NCBI RefSeq assembly: GCF_000757425.2 | Contig: NZ_JPKR02000004.1 | Location: forward strand, 124,001 to 188,000 | Length of the DNA: 64,000 bases | Direction of reading: 5' to 3' | DNA from: Tatumella morbirosei | Lineage (GTDB): Bacteria > Pseudomonadota > Gammaproteobacteria > Enterobacterales > Enterobacteriaceae | Shown: positions 1 to 8,525 of the stretch, piece after piece | Layout of the letters: each line of letters starts with the position of its first letter | How positions within the stretch are numbered: the stretch's first letter is position 1 | Made by a program: the position numbers and the translations under genes | The notes under the pieces: generated by a model | What the model was told of the DNA's origin: nothing | The model's database searches: none | Seen by the model: the letters and a program-made list of their open reading frames with translations, nothing else

Positions 1-62
1 TTTCTCCTGACGGGGGCGGGAGGGGGCCGGCACGCAAAAAAACCGGCGGCATAACAATAGTA

Positions 63-824
63 TCAGCGCAGTGCGGTGACCTTTTGCAGCAGCAATTCTT
101 TCGCCTGATCGAGCAGTGCCGGGTTAGTTTGTCGGGACAGGGCCTCGCGAGGTTTTTTACCCAGGAAATAGTGAATTCGTTCACTGTTAGCGCCTGAAGG
201 ATGGGGCAGGCCTGTCAGTATCCTTGCAGGATCAATCAGTTGTTGTTCTGCCAACCATTCTACCCCAGCGGTTGCCACCGGTCCGAGAGGAACAAACACC
301 GCTTGTGGCAGTTGTCGCGCTTCGGCTGTAAAGCCGCGCTCAATACTTTGTCGCAGTAACGAAGATCGTTGGAATGACGGGGTATTGTTGTAATTTTTAC
401 CGTTCACAAATACCGGCTGATTAAACAGCGAAGTAAAATGCACCAGTGCCATATCTTCAGCAAACAGTGAGCGGCAGGAGTGAATGCCTAGCCAGTCCGC
501 CAGACCGATAACATCCAGTAGCTGTGTCAGATTATTTCGAATAGCGCCACTGAAGGCACCTTGCTGTTTGGCGAGAAAAAGCGCCTGCTGGTCCGTGTCG
601 CCGTTGAGCAGTGACTGTTGGGCCGCAGTCACCGCATTCAGCCATTGCTGATAGCCAGGAGTAATGCCAACCAACACAACGCGCGCTGCAGGATTCAGAT
701 AATCGAACGGAATATAGTATTCGCTGAGCGTCCCTTCCTGATGTAACAGAAATTCCTGAGGCAACTGACGGGCAGCAGGCTGGCTGAAACTGAGAATCGC
801 CGGACGAAACTGGCTAAACAGCAT
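63..824 (-). CDS. Uracil-DNA-glycosylase-like protein of unknown role
   Basis: The protein has 253 residues from the ATG at 824. The open frame continues upstream to 902, but the conserved-looking part begins at MLFSQF and an AGGG lies about ten bases before this ATG. A VGITPG motif near residue 50 and a LPHPSGAN motif near residue 210 resemble the two active-site loops of the uracil-DNA glycosylase superfamily (G-x-x-PG and H-P-S). The inference is a base-excision or DNA-binding function. It is not Mug, the glycosylase found beside rpoD in E. coli, as it is longer and unlike it. Its substrate is unknown. It lies downstream of the acid-sugar operon on the same strand, 230 bases after the kinase, so it may have its own promoter. 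Confidence 0.6.
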   Translation of the reverse strand: MLFSQFRPAILSFSQPAARQLPQEFLLHQEGTLSEYYIPFDYLNPAARVVLVGITPGYQQWLNAVTAAQQSLLNGDTDQQALFLAKQQGAFSGAIRNNLTQLLDVIGLADWLGIHSCRSLFAEDMALVHFTSLFNQPVFVNGKNYNNTPSFQRSSLLRQSIERGFTAEARQLPQAVFVPLGPVATAGVEWLAEQQLIDPARILTGLPHPSGANSERIHYFLGKKPREALSRQTNPALLDQAKELLLQKVTALR

Positions 825-1055
825 AAAAAATAACCCTAAAGTATCAGAAGAATAGTCTGACAAAGGGTAACATGCGCAACACCCGCGGCAAATCATCTGC
901 AATGAAGAATACCGGACAACCCTGCCGCGAGGCGGCAGGGGAAAGGCAGTCAGTGACTGATAATCTGGCTGAGAAAGTCGCGGGCTCGCTGAGTTGCAGG
1001 GGCAGTGAAGTTGCGATGCCTACACTCAAATTACAGGATATGAGGCGCCACCATG

Positions 1056-2327
1056 TTATTCCCCCAGCAGAGTCAGAGCCCGGGAGAAAAAGTCCTCTTC
1101 ACCGAAGTTACCGGATTTAAGCGCCAGTCCCAGTGGGCCTTGCTGATCACTTGCCAGTAAGGCCGGTACACCGGTGCTCAGTTCTGCGCCAATAACCACC
1201 GAACGGATGCCAAGCCCGGTGACAACCGCCCCCGATGTTTCACCTCCGCCAACCACCAGACGCCTGACTCCAGCCCCCGTCAGCAAGGGAGCCAGCCCTG
1301 CAAAGAATTGTTCGATGGCCTGAGAAACCTCTTCACGTCCATACTGCTGCTGTAACTCTCTGACCCGGGCGGCATCACCGGAGGTATAAATCAGCGGTAA
1401 CTGCTGCTGATGGTCCGCCACAAACTGCAACAACTCATCATAGCCGGCTTCGCCACGGATAATTTGTTCCACATCCAGTGGCAGCACAGCATAACGCTGA
1501 CGGTGATATTCAATTTGTCGTAACGTCATCCGTGAACAGCTGCCGACCAGAATGGCGCCCTGGCCCTGTACGGAAAAGGATTCTGGTTTTTCACCGCAGG
1601 CTTCCCCCCGGGAAATAAAGTTATGGGGTAGCCCACGGGCTATCGCTGACCCACCGGTCAGCAGCGGAGCATCATGGCAGGCTTTGGCAATCGACAATAG
1701 ATCGTCATCACTGATGGCATCCACCAGAACCAGACATTTTTGTTGCTCAGCCTGCTGCTGTAACAGGGTTCGTATTGTTTCGCTGCCTTGCTGTACCTGT
1801 TGCCAGTGGATAAAACCTTGCGGCAGCGTTGACTGGCTGGCCAGCACTCGTCGCAGATCGGCGTCGGTCATCGGGGTCAGAGGATGGTTTTCCATCCCCG
1901 ACTCGTTCAGCAACTGATCGTTGACAAACAGATGCCCCTGATACAAGGTCCGCTTCATGGCTGGGAATGACGGGCAAACCACCACGCCCCGCGCCGATAA
2001 TTTTTCTGCCAGTGCTTCAGCGACCGGCCCGATGTTGCCCTGGTCGGTAGAGTCAAAGGTAGAACAGTACTTAAAGACAATCTGTCGGCAGCCTTGTGCC
2101 AGCAACCAGTCACAGGCCAGCAATGATTGTTCAATGGCCTGATCGACAGGCCAGGAACGGCTTTTCAGAGCGATAACGCCGGCACCGATGGCATTTTCAG
2201 CAGGGGCGTCGGGTACTCCCATATACAATGCGGTTTTCAGGCCACCTTCTTCCGGTAACCCACCAGCCAGTGTGACACCAATATCACTGGCCCCGGTGAA
2301 ATCATCTGCTATCACACCTATTAACAT
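1056..2327 (-). CDS. otnK: 3-oxo-tetronate kinase family protein (DUF1537, OtnK type)
   Basis: This 423-residue protein belongs to the four-carbon acid sugar kinase family. In known pathways OtnK phosphorylates 3-oxo-tetronate at O4 with ATP, in the cytoplasm. The N-terminal IADDFTGASD motif (about residues 5-14) and the C-terminal GGGETSGAV motif (about residue 370) are the sugar-binding and ATP-binding signatures. STFDSTDQGNIGPV near residue 95 is typical of the OtnK branch. The frame is open 49 codons further upstream, but the start at 2327 is preferred: it begins the conserved MLIGVIADD segment, has a GGAG about six bases upstream, and overlaps the preceding gene by only seven bases. It is the last gene of the DeoR-led operon. 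Confidence 0.8.
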   Translation of the reverse strand: MLIGVIADDFTGASDIGVTLAGGLPEEGGLKTALYMGVPDAPAENAIGAGVIALKSRSWPVDQAIEQSLLACDWLLAQGCRQIVFKYCSTFDSTDQGNIGPVAEALAEKLSARGVVVCPSFPAMKRTLYQGHLFVNDQLLNESGMENHPLTPMTDADLRRVLASQSTLPQGFIHWQQVQQGSETIRTLLQQQAEQQKCLVLVDAISDDDLLSIAKACHDAPLLTGGSAIARGLPHNFISRGEACGEKPESFSVQGQGAILVGSCSRMTLRQIEYHRQRYAVLPLDVEQIIRGEAGYDELLQFVADHQQQLPLIYTSGDAARVRELQQQYGREEVSQAIEQFFAGLAPLLTGAGVRRLVVGGGETSGAVVTGLGIRSVVIGAELSTGVPALLASDQQGPLGLALKSGNFGEEDFFSRALTLLGE

Positions 2328-2998
2328 GAGTCGCTCCGTGTGTCCCGGGCCAGCCGGTGTTTCATTTTCAAAACAGCGGACTGTGGTGCCGCCAGTATGG
2401 GTAAAGCGCTCGCCGCCTGAACGGTCGCCAGTGCGCCGGATGTCGAAAAGTGGGCCAGCATTATTGCCTGACAATCTGCCAGTTGTGCTGCATATTCAGC
2501 GACCAGCGCATGGTGACGCGGGGCATCCCCGGCCCGTAACGCTTCTATGGCGCCGGGGACACAGAGGGTTTTCAGGGTAGCCTGGCTCTGCCGCTGTCTG
2601 GTCAGTGCATAGAATTCGCTTTCCATACCACTGACGGCCGGGGCAAAGGTGGCCAGCATACCAATCCGGGTGCCGTGCTCCAGTGCAGCTTCAAACATCG
2701 CCTCATTCGGTTTCAGTACCGGAATAGTGAACATCTCGTCCAGCGCCTCCAGGGGTTCACCAAAAGCAAAACAGGTGGCCAGAATACCGTCAGCACCCAT
2801 GTCACGGGCATAGGTACCAAAGCGGATAAAACGGCTTCTCAGTTCAGGCGTCATTTGAGAGGATTTTGCCCGCTCCAGCGATAATCCCTCATCCAGCAAA
2901 TGAATGGCTGTGGCTTCCGGCCATAAAGCCTGCATTGCCTCCGTGATCGGTTGCATAGCCACCGGCGTGGCATGCAGCAGAACTATTGATTTCATCAC
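2321..2998 (-). CDS. Asp/Glu racemase-like protein lacking the second catalytic cysteine
   Basis: The protein has 225 residues and the fold signature of the aspartate/glutamate/hydantoin racemase family: an LLHATP start, a GADGILATCF segment with Cys near residue 75, and a C-terminal P-I-LAAP segment. Two-base racemases of this family carry a second cysteine in a G-C-A/T-x motif near residue 180. Here that site reads IMLAHFSTSG, with no cysteine. Either it is not a classical racemase or it uses one-base chemistry, as some isomerase and decarboxylase relatives do. It overlaps the kinase start by seven bases, which suggests translational coupling in the operon. The substrate cannot be read from the sequence. 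Confidence 0.7.
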   Translation of the reverse strand: MMKSIVLLHATPVAMQPITEAMQALWPEATAIHLLDEGLSLERAKSSQMTPELRSRFIRFGTYARDMGADGILATCFAFGEPLEALDEMFTIPVLKPNEAMFEAALEHGTRIGMLATFAPAVSGMESEFYALTRQRQSQATLKTLCVPGAIEALRAGDAPRHHALVAEYAAQLADCQAIMLAHFSTSGALATVQAASALPILAAPQSAVLKMKHRLARDTRSDSC

Positions 2999-3019
2999 AG
3001 TGTTCTCCCGGGTCAGGGA

Positions 3020-3718
3020 TTAATTACGCAGTTCCAGACCAAATTTCTGATATTCATCGGCGGTTTCCGGCGCAGTCACAATATCGATCAATTCTGCTGC
3101 CTGTTGTTTACGTTCAGAACTGGCAAACTGCGCGATAGAAAATGCGGTGATCTTCTGTAATTCATCCGGCAGATAACCAATGATTTCGACGCCGGGAACC
3201 ACCAGCAGCTCGCTAATTTGCTGAATGGCTAAATCTGCTTCCCCGGTGATCAGTTTTTCCGCAGTAAAACCTTCCGGGATAGGGCAGGCTTTGGCGTCAA
3301 TCTCCTGTTCGATCCCGAGTTTTTTTAATACGGTTTTGAAATGAATACCACTGGCTCCGCCGACGGAGTAGCAGATGGAGCGTCCTTCACGCAGGGTTTT
3401 CACCAGCTGTTCTGTCCCGGAAACATCGACATGTGGGGCACCTTGTTTCACCGCAAATCCGATCCTTGAGATCACCAGCGGTTTTCGGGTTGCCGGATCG
3501 ACAATCCCCTGAGCCACCAGTTGATCCATTGCCGGATCCGTGACAATTACCACGTCGCATTGCTGACCGTTTTCTATGTTTTTCATCAGTACTGTGGTCG
3601 GGGTCCAGTGAATATCAATCTCTCCGGACTGGCGACGATAGCGGTCGAGCAATGTCGCATCAAAAGGTGAACGAACGACCAATGCACTGTGCAGTGATAA
3701 AGGACCTGAATGACTCAT
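3020..3718 (-). CDS. ModA-like periplasmic-binding-fold protein without signal peptide
   Basis: The protein has 232 residues and resembles the substrate-binding domain of the molybdate/sulfate-type binding proteins: a VVRSPFDATLL start, CDVVIVTDPAMDQL, ISRIGFAVKQG, and GEADLAIQQISELL followed by PGVEIIGYLPDELQ. The N-terminus has no basic-hydrophobic signal sequence, so the protein is predicted to stay in the cytoplasm, and no ABC permease or ATPase genes are present. It sits between the AEC permease and the racemase-like gene in the same operon. It may bind a pathway metabolite or act as a ligand sensor; this is inference only. It is not a transcription factor, as no helix-turn-helix is visible. 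Confidence 0.6.
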   Translation of the reverse strand: MSHSGPLSLHSALVVRSPFDATLLDRYRRQSGEIDIHWTPTTVLMKNIENGQQCDVVIVTDPAMDQLVAQGIVDPATRKPLVISRIGFAVKQGAPHVDVSGTEQLVKTLREGRSICYSVGGASGIHFKTVLKKLGIEQEIDAKACPIPEGFTAEKLITGEADLAIQQISELLVVPGVEIIGYLPDELQKITAFSIAQFASSERKQQAAELIDIVTAPETADEYQKFGLELRN

Positions 3719-3769
3719 AGTTAACTCCTGAATTCGTGGGGGTGGGCCGCCATAGAGCAGCCCGTTTGG

Positions 3770-4684
3770 CTACATGGCCAGCCAGATGGTAACGGGGACA
3801 GTAATCACTGCCAGTATGGTACTGACCATGATGGCAAAGGCTGCTTTTTCCGGATGCACATCCAGCGCTGAAGCTACTGCGGCAATATTGGCCGGAAGTG
3901 GGTTACAGGCCAGCATAACCATGACCACATATTCATAAGTCTGAAGATGAAACTGGCGGAAAATCAGGATAATCACCAGAGCATACAGCCCTTGTTTCCA
4001 GAGGATGGAGTAGAAGGCGAATTTCCAGTCCGGTACCAGTTTGTCAAATCTCGCCAGTGACATCCCGATAATCATCATCCCCAGGGTAGAGTATCCCCCC
4101 ACAAAACCGTTCACTCCGCTTTTAATAAACTCAGGTAATTCAAAGTGAAAATATTTTAGAATCAATGCCAGGATCGCTGCATGCAGGGTAGGCATTTTGG
4201 CAACACGGATCAGACTGGTTTTCACTGAATAGAGGCCACGGGCGGTAATATAATAGGCCGCGGTAAATTCATAGATACTGGAAGCGACCTTGGCAAACAC
4301 CACAATACTGATTGCCGCAGCGCCATCCGGAGTACCTCCCAGCAGCCCTATAGCCAGTGGCAGAACAAAATAGCCAACATTACCCTGTCCGCCGGCAGCG
4401 CCAAACAGGTTAGCACGGTTGTCTTTCCATAAAAAACGCCCGACGAATAACGCCAGAAAGGCAGCAATACAGGAGATGACATAAAATACTACCGAATACA
4501 TGGCATATCCGACGCCTGCCGGAGAATTCAGTATTAATACAAAACAGACAATCGGTGAAAAAATATAAATTAATAAGTTGGCAATGTCTTTGGAATTTAT
4601 TTTAAATTTCCTGGACGCATACCAGCCTATCATCGACACAGCGATTAAATATGCCACGCGTGGCATAATTTCATAAGCGGTCAT
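3770..4684 (-). CDS. AEC-family inner-membrane transporter
   Basis: The 304-residue protein has about ten hydrophobic membrane segments arranged in two halves, as in auxin-efflux-carrier (AEC) family permeases of bacteria. These commonly carry malonate, malate or other small carboxylates. Family-like features include the GGQGNVGYFVLPLAIGL segment with the internal NVGY kink motif, and the second-half ACNPLPANI motif. It lies in the DeoR-led operon with sugar-acid metabolism genes, so the likely cargo is the acid substrate of the pathway or a product. The direction of transport cannot be told from sequence. Confidence 0.75.
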   Translation of the reverse strand: MTAYEIMPRVAYLIAVSMIGWYASRKFKINSKDIANLLIYIFSPIVCFVLILNSPAGVGYAMYSVVFYVISCIAAFLALFVGRFLWKDNRANLFGAAGGQGNVGYFVLPLAIGLLGGTPDGAAAISIVVFAKVASSIYEFTAAYYITARGLYSVKTSLIRVAKMPTLHAAILALILKYFHFELPEFIKSGVNGFVGGYSTLGMMIIGMSLARFDKLVPDWKFAFYSILWKQGLYALVIILIFRQFHLQTYEYVVMVMLACNPLPANIAAVASALDVHPEKAAFAIMVSTILAVITVPVTIWLAM

Positions 4685-4729
4685 TTTATTTTTACCTGTG
4701 TATAGTGAGTAGGGTAATTTAAACAGTGA

Positions 4730-5368
4730 TTACCATCGGCATTTAAATGTTGTTTCCAAATCATTAATGGCCTGCTCAGAAAGCAGTGCTGCCTTGCGAC
4801 CCGTTTCTATCCATAGTTTTGCTGTTTCTTCTAATTCTTCGAGAATATAACTTGCCTGTGAAACACTGTTTCCCCAGACAACCGGACCCAGCCGTTCCAG
4901 CATGACACCTTTGACCTTATCCGCCAGTCCGGCCACTATTTCTGCCACTTCCGGCGCACCTGGTCGTTGATATTCAATTAACGGGATTCTGCCGACTTTC
5001 ATGACCTGATAAGGCGTGATGGGAGGCAGAATAGCATCAGGGCTCCAGACACCCAGTAAGGTTAGTAAGACCAAAGAGGTGGAATGGGTATGCAGAACAC
5101 TGCTGGCAGCTGAATTCTGTTTATAGATACCGCGATGCAACAACAGTGTTTTGGAGGGTTTATTCCCACTAATCCATTCACCGGCCAGGCTGACTTTAGC
5201 AATATCATTCGGGTCAAGAGTCCCCAGACAGGCGTCGGTGGGGGTAATCAGCCAGCCATCATCCAGACAGGCACTGATATTACCCGATGAACCGACAATA
5301 TATCCTCTGTTATATAAGCTTGCCCCGGTCAGACATATCTCTTCGCGTATTTTATTTTCGTCTTTCAT
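4730..5368 (-). CDS. Class II aldolase/adducin protein, OtnC-like, with substituted catalytic residues
   Basis: The 212-residue protein is similar over its length to OtnC (3-oxo-tetronate-4-phosphate decarboxylase): a GSSGNIS phosphate loop at residues 26-32, TPTDACLGTLDP at 42-53, two zinc ligands in HTH at 93-95, and EELEETAKL near the end. Two canonical positions differ. The catalytic Glu of the family PSKE motif is Thr (PSKT, residues 71-74), and the third zinc His of the NHGPVV motif is Leu (ERLGPVV). The chemistry may therefore be changed or lost. Its start overlaps the end of the DeoR regulator by 17 bases, which indicates co-transcription. Confidence 0.75.
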   Translation of the reverse strand: MKDENKIREEICLTGASLYNRGYIVGSSGNISACLDDGWLITPTDACLGTLDPNDIAKVSLAGEWISGNKPSKTLLLHRGIYKQNSAASSVLHTHSTSLVLLTLLGVWSPDAILPPITPYQVMKVGRIPLIEYQRPGAPEVAEIVAGLADKVKGVMLERLGPVVWGNSVSQASYILEELEETAKLWIETGRKAALLSEQAINDLETTFKCRW

Positions 5369-6164
5369 AATAACTTCCTTCCTGAAATATATCGATAAAG
5401 GTCACTTTGGGTGACGTGACCTCAAGCAAGCTCTGCTTACATTCACCGGAAATAGAGTCGGTAATTATTTCATCCATTGAGGATAACGGGCAGACGGTAT
5501 AAAAACCGTATTTTCCATATTTACTGCTATCCGATACCAGAATATTTCTATTTGATACAGAAATAACTGTCTGCTTAACCACTGCTTTACCTTCATATGG
5601 TGTCGAAATTCCGTGGACTAAATCCCAGGAACTGGCACTCAGAAAGGCTAAATCAATATTCAGCGCTTTGATAAAATTGGCTGCGCTTAATCCGACGCAG
5701 GACAAATTACGTTTATCTACCCGCCCCCCCACGTGATAGAGATCGATAGCGGGGTTAGACATCAGCAACTGACTGATAGAAAAATCATTGGTGACTACCG
5801 TCAGATGAAAATTAGCCGGAATACAACAGGCTATTTCAAACGTGGTGGTTCCCGCATCCAGATAGATAATGGTGCCTTCAGAGATGCGCTGCATAGCCCG
5901 TTTACCCAGCTCTTTTTTCAGCTTATGGTTCAGGTATGATTTTTCCTGATAGGGCAGTTCCTGATGCAGTAGTTCGCTGAGTCTGATACCGCCATTGACC
6001 CGTTGAACTTTTCCTTCCCGTTCCAGAATCTGTACGTCCCGGCGGATGGTCATGTGTGACACGTTCATCAGGGACGCCAGGGCGTCATAAAGCGCAATCT
6101 GGTTTTCATGGACATAGCGATAGATAAAGTCCCGACGTTCATTAGCCGTTAATGCAATCGCCAT
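5352..6164 (-). CDS. DeoR-family transcriptional regulator of the acid-sugar operon
   Basis: This 270-residue protein has an N-terminal DeoR helix-turn-helix (about residues 8-60, including VSHMTIRRD and REGKVQRVNGG). A C-terminal sugar-phosphate sensor domain of the DeoR/GntR type follows (DAGTTTFEIA, VTNDFSI, VGGRVDKRN). It is the promoter-proximal gene of the operon, overlapping the aldolase start by 17 bases. It therefore probably represses its own operon and is released by a phosphorylated intermediate. A CRP-like site and a TTCACA-N6-TGTGAA inverted repeat lie upstream, at 6221-6236 and 6342-6359. Confidence 0.8.
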   Translation of the reverse strand: MAIALTANERRDFIYRYVHENQIALYDALASLMNVSHMTIRRDVQILEREGKVQRVNGGIRLSELLHQELPYQEKSYLNHKLKKELGKRAMQRISEGTIIYLDAGTTTFEIACCIPANFHLTVVTNDFSISQLLMSNPAIDLYHVGGRVDKRNLSCVGLSAANFIKALNIDLAFLSASSWDLVHGISTPYEGKAVVKQTVISVSNRNILVSDSSKYGKYGFYTVCPLSSMDEIITDSISGECKQSLLEVTSPKVTFIDIFQEGSYYERRK

Positions 6165-6220
6165 TTGCCACCACTCTTATCACTGTCTGTTCTGTGTCTG
6201 TGTTAATGAATGTAGTTTAC

Positions 6221-6236
6221 GGTGATCAATTTCACA
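6221..6236 (-). promoter_or_regulatory. Candidate CRP binding site ahead of the DeoR operon
   Basis: The sequence GGTGA-N6-TCACA matches nine of ten core positions of the CRP consensus TGTGA-N6-TCACA. It is about 57 bases upstream of the DeoR start codon. Catabolite control would suit a sugar-acid operon. No footprint information is available and the transcription start is not known. Confidence 0.45.
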
Positions 6237-6341
6237 TTAAAAGTTGCGTAATCACAGATTTTACACCGGGTAAAATTAAGGTTTTTTATTTAACTATATG
6301 AAAATTAATTATTTTAAATCTTAATAACCTGATTTTATTTT

Positions 6342-6359
6342 TCACACTGGCATGTGAAA
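6342..6359. promoter_or_regulatory. Perfect inverted repeat TTCACA-N6-TGTGAA, possible operator
   Basis: A perfect 6+6 inverted repeat with a six-base spacer lies in AT-rich DNA about 180 bases upstream of the DeoR gene. The half-sites are in the opposite order from a CRP site, so it is not a standard CRP box. It may be an operator for the local DeoR regulator. The rest of the 6165-6521 gap holds AT-rich sequence and the rpoD terminator. Confidence 0.3.
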
Positions 6360-6447
6360 TATCAGAGTGACGGGGAGAGGGTGAAAATTTCCGTGGCTTG
6401 GGTGATTAAACAAAAGGTATCCGCGATGATAAGAGCACAGCACAGTT

Positions 6448-6478
6448 AAAAAAAACCTCACCAGAATGATGAGGTTTT
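6448..6478 (-). terminator. Intrinsic terminator of the rpsU-dnaG-rpoD operon
   Basis: Read on the minus strand, AAAACCTCA pairs with TGAGGTTTT around a nine-base loop and is followed by a run of T. It begins 44 bases after the rpoD stop codon, as expected for the operon end. Confidence 0.8.
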
Positions 6479-6521
6479 CGCTAAGCAGAGATGTCGGAAA
6501 AATTATCCGACAGGCTGTGGA

Positions 6522-8366
6522 TTAGTCATCCAGGAAGCTTCGCAGAACTTCCGAGCGGCTTGGGTGACGTAATTTACGCAGTGCTTTGGCTTCAATCTGA
6601 CGAATACGCTCACGGGTAACATCGAACTGTTTACCGACTTCTTCCAGAGTATGGTCAGTATTCATATCAATACCAAAACGCATCCGCAGGACTTTAGCTT
6701 CACGGGCAGTCAGACCAGCCAGTACGTCATGCGTTGCAGAACGCAGGCTTTCAGACGTTGCTGAATCCAGCGGCAGCTCCAGCGTGGTGTCTTCGATAAA
6801 ATCACCCAGATGTGAATCTTCGTCATCGCCAATCGGTGTTTCCATCGAAATAGGCTCTTTCGCGATTTTCAGCACCTTACGAATTTTATCTTCAGGCATC
6901 AGCATCCGCTCTGCCAGTTCTTCCGGTGAAGGTTCACGACCCATTTCCTGCAACATCTGACGTGAAATACGGTTCAGTTTGTTGATGGTTTCGATCATGT
7001 GTACCGGAATACGAATGGTTCTGGCCTGGTCTGCAATTGAACGGGTAATGGCCTGACGAATCCACCATGTCGCATAAGTTGAGAACTTGTAACCACGACG
7101 GTATTCAAACTTATCAACCGCTTTCATCAGACCAATGTTACCTTCCTGAATCAGATCCAGGAACTGCAGGCCACGGTTGGTGTATTTTTTAGCAATTGAA
7201 ATCACCAGACGCAGGTTAGCTTCTACCATCTCTTTTTTCGCACGGCGGGCTTTCGCTTCACCGATAGACATACGACGGTTGATGTCCTTCACCTGCTCGA
7301 TGGTCAGACCGGTTTCTTCCTCAACCTGAGCCAGTTTGTGAAGGCCACGTTCCACATCATCTTCGACTTCCAGCAGCTTTTCAGACCATGGTTTTTTCAT
7401 TGCCAGAGCAGCTTTAAACCAGGTGCCATTGGTTTCGTTGCCGGTAAACAGTGTGATGAAGTTTTTCTTCGGCATTTTGCACACTTCAACACACAGTTTC
7501 ATGATGGCGCGTTCCTGAGCACGGACACGATCCATCATCTGGCGCATATTGTTGACCAGATAATCAAACTGTTTTGGCACTAAACGGAACTGTTTAAAGA
7601 CTTCAGACAGATTCTGAATTTCGGCAATCGCATCAGCATGGCTGCGGCTTTTGCTTTTGATGACGGTACGGGTGACTTCGTACTGGGCACGTAATTCGCC
7701 GAATTTTTCACGTGCCAGCTCAGGATCGATAGAGTTATCATCTTCTGAGTTATCATCATCGCTGTCTTCATCTTCGTCGTCGTCATCGTTACGGTCTTCT
7801 TCCGATAACTCTGACCCGATATTGGTCGCTGTCGGTGCCAGATCTTCCTCAGCATTCGGATCGACAAAACCAGTAATAATATCGGAAAGCCGTGCTTCTC
7901 CGGCTTCGACTCTGTCGTATTGTTCCAGCAGATAAGTGATTGCTTCCGGATATTCCGCGACTGAGCATTGAACCTGGTTGATACCATCTTCAATACGTTT
8001 AGCAATATCAATTTCGCCTTCGCGGGTAAGCAGTTCTACGGTACCCATTTCACGCATATACATGCGGACAGGGTCAGTGGTCCGGCCAATTTCAGACTCT
8101 ACGCTGGAAAGTACCTGCGCGGCCGCTTCTGCTGCATCTTCATCAGTATCGGAACTGTTTTCATTCAGCATCAGATCATCGGCATCAGGGGCTTCTTCTA
8201 CCACCTGAATACCCATGTCGTTGATCATCTGAATAATGTCTTCAATCTGATCGGAGTCGACAATATCTTCCGGCAGATGGTCATTGACCTCAGCATAGGT
8301 CAGATAGCCTTGCTCCTTACCACGGGTGACAAGTAGCTTCAGCTGTGACTGCGGGTTTTGCTCCAT
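6522..8366 (-). CDS. rpoD: RNA polymerase primary sigma factor sigma-70
   Basis: The 614-residue protein is nearly identical in layout to E. coli sigma-70 (613 residues). Region 1.1 occupies the first 80 or so residues. A non-conserved insert with a long acidic stretch lies near residues 190-215. The region 2 core is near 380-450 ([14 protein letters not shown], core binding and -10 recognition). Region 4.2, near 570-600 ([27 protein letters not shown]), recognises the -35 element. It is the last gene of the macromolecular synthesis operon after rpsU and dnaG, with a terminator 44 bases downstream. Confidence 0.98.
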   Translation of the reverse strand: MEQNPQSQLKLLVTRGKEQGYLTYAEVNDHLPEDIVDSDQIEDIIQMINDMGIQVVEEAPDADDLMLNENSSDTDEDAAEAAAQVLSSVESEIGRTTDPVRMYMREMGTVELLTREGEIDIAKRIEDGINQVQCSVAEYPEAITYLLEQYDRVEAGEARLSDIITGFVDPNAEEDLAPTATNIGSELSEEDRNDDDDEDEDSDDDNSEDDNSIDPELAREKFGELRAQYEVTRTVIKSKSRSHADAIAEIQNLSEVFKQFRLVPKQFDYLVNNMRQMMDRVRAQERAIMKLCVEVCKMPKKNFITLFTGNETNGTWFKAALAMKKPWSEKLLEVEDDVERGLHKLAQVEEETGLTIEQVKDINRRMSIGEAKARRAKKEMVEANLRLVISIAKKYTNRGLQFLDLIQEGNIGLMKAVDKFEYRRGYKFSTYATWWIRQAITRSIADQARTIRIPVHMIETINKLNRISRQMLQEMGREPSPEELAERMLMPEDKIRKVLKIAKEPISMETPIGDDEDSHLGDFIEDTTLELPLDSATSESLRSATHDVLAGLTAREAKVLRMRFGIDMNTDHTLEEVGKQFDVTRERIRQIEAKALRKLRHPSRSEVLRSFLDD

Positions 8367-8525
8367 AAGACGGTATCCACACTTCTGTTAATGAGATCGG
8401 TGTTTGTCGGGGTTAACCGGCAAATAACAGTAAAGGCGTTTCATTGGCTGCGGCCTTCATCGCAGCAATGGGCATCTGCCCTGAGTAATCGGCAATTAAG
8501 CCGCGAGTAATCTTTTTGTCATCAT

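Noticed and set aside
1-62. GCCGG/CCGGC arms with an A7/T7 loop downstream of the UDG-like gene, considered as a terminator.
   Set aside because: The T-run lies inside the loop instead of after the stem, so it does not form a standard intrinsic terminator.
2328-2474. 49-codon N-terminal extension of the OtnK-type kinase.
   Set aside because: It lies inside the racemase-like gene in another frame, has no family similarity, and the internal ATG has its own ribosome binding site.
1957-2580. Plus-strand open frames opposite the kinase and racemase-like genes.
   Set aside because: They are low-complexity Pro/Ser-rich translations typical of antisense reading of GC-rich coding DNA.
7580-8338. Several 60-140 codon open frames on both strands inside rpoD.
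   Set aside because: They are out-of-frame or antisense readings of a highly conserved gene, with no start-site support or family resemblance.
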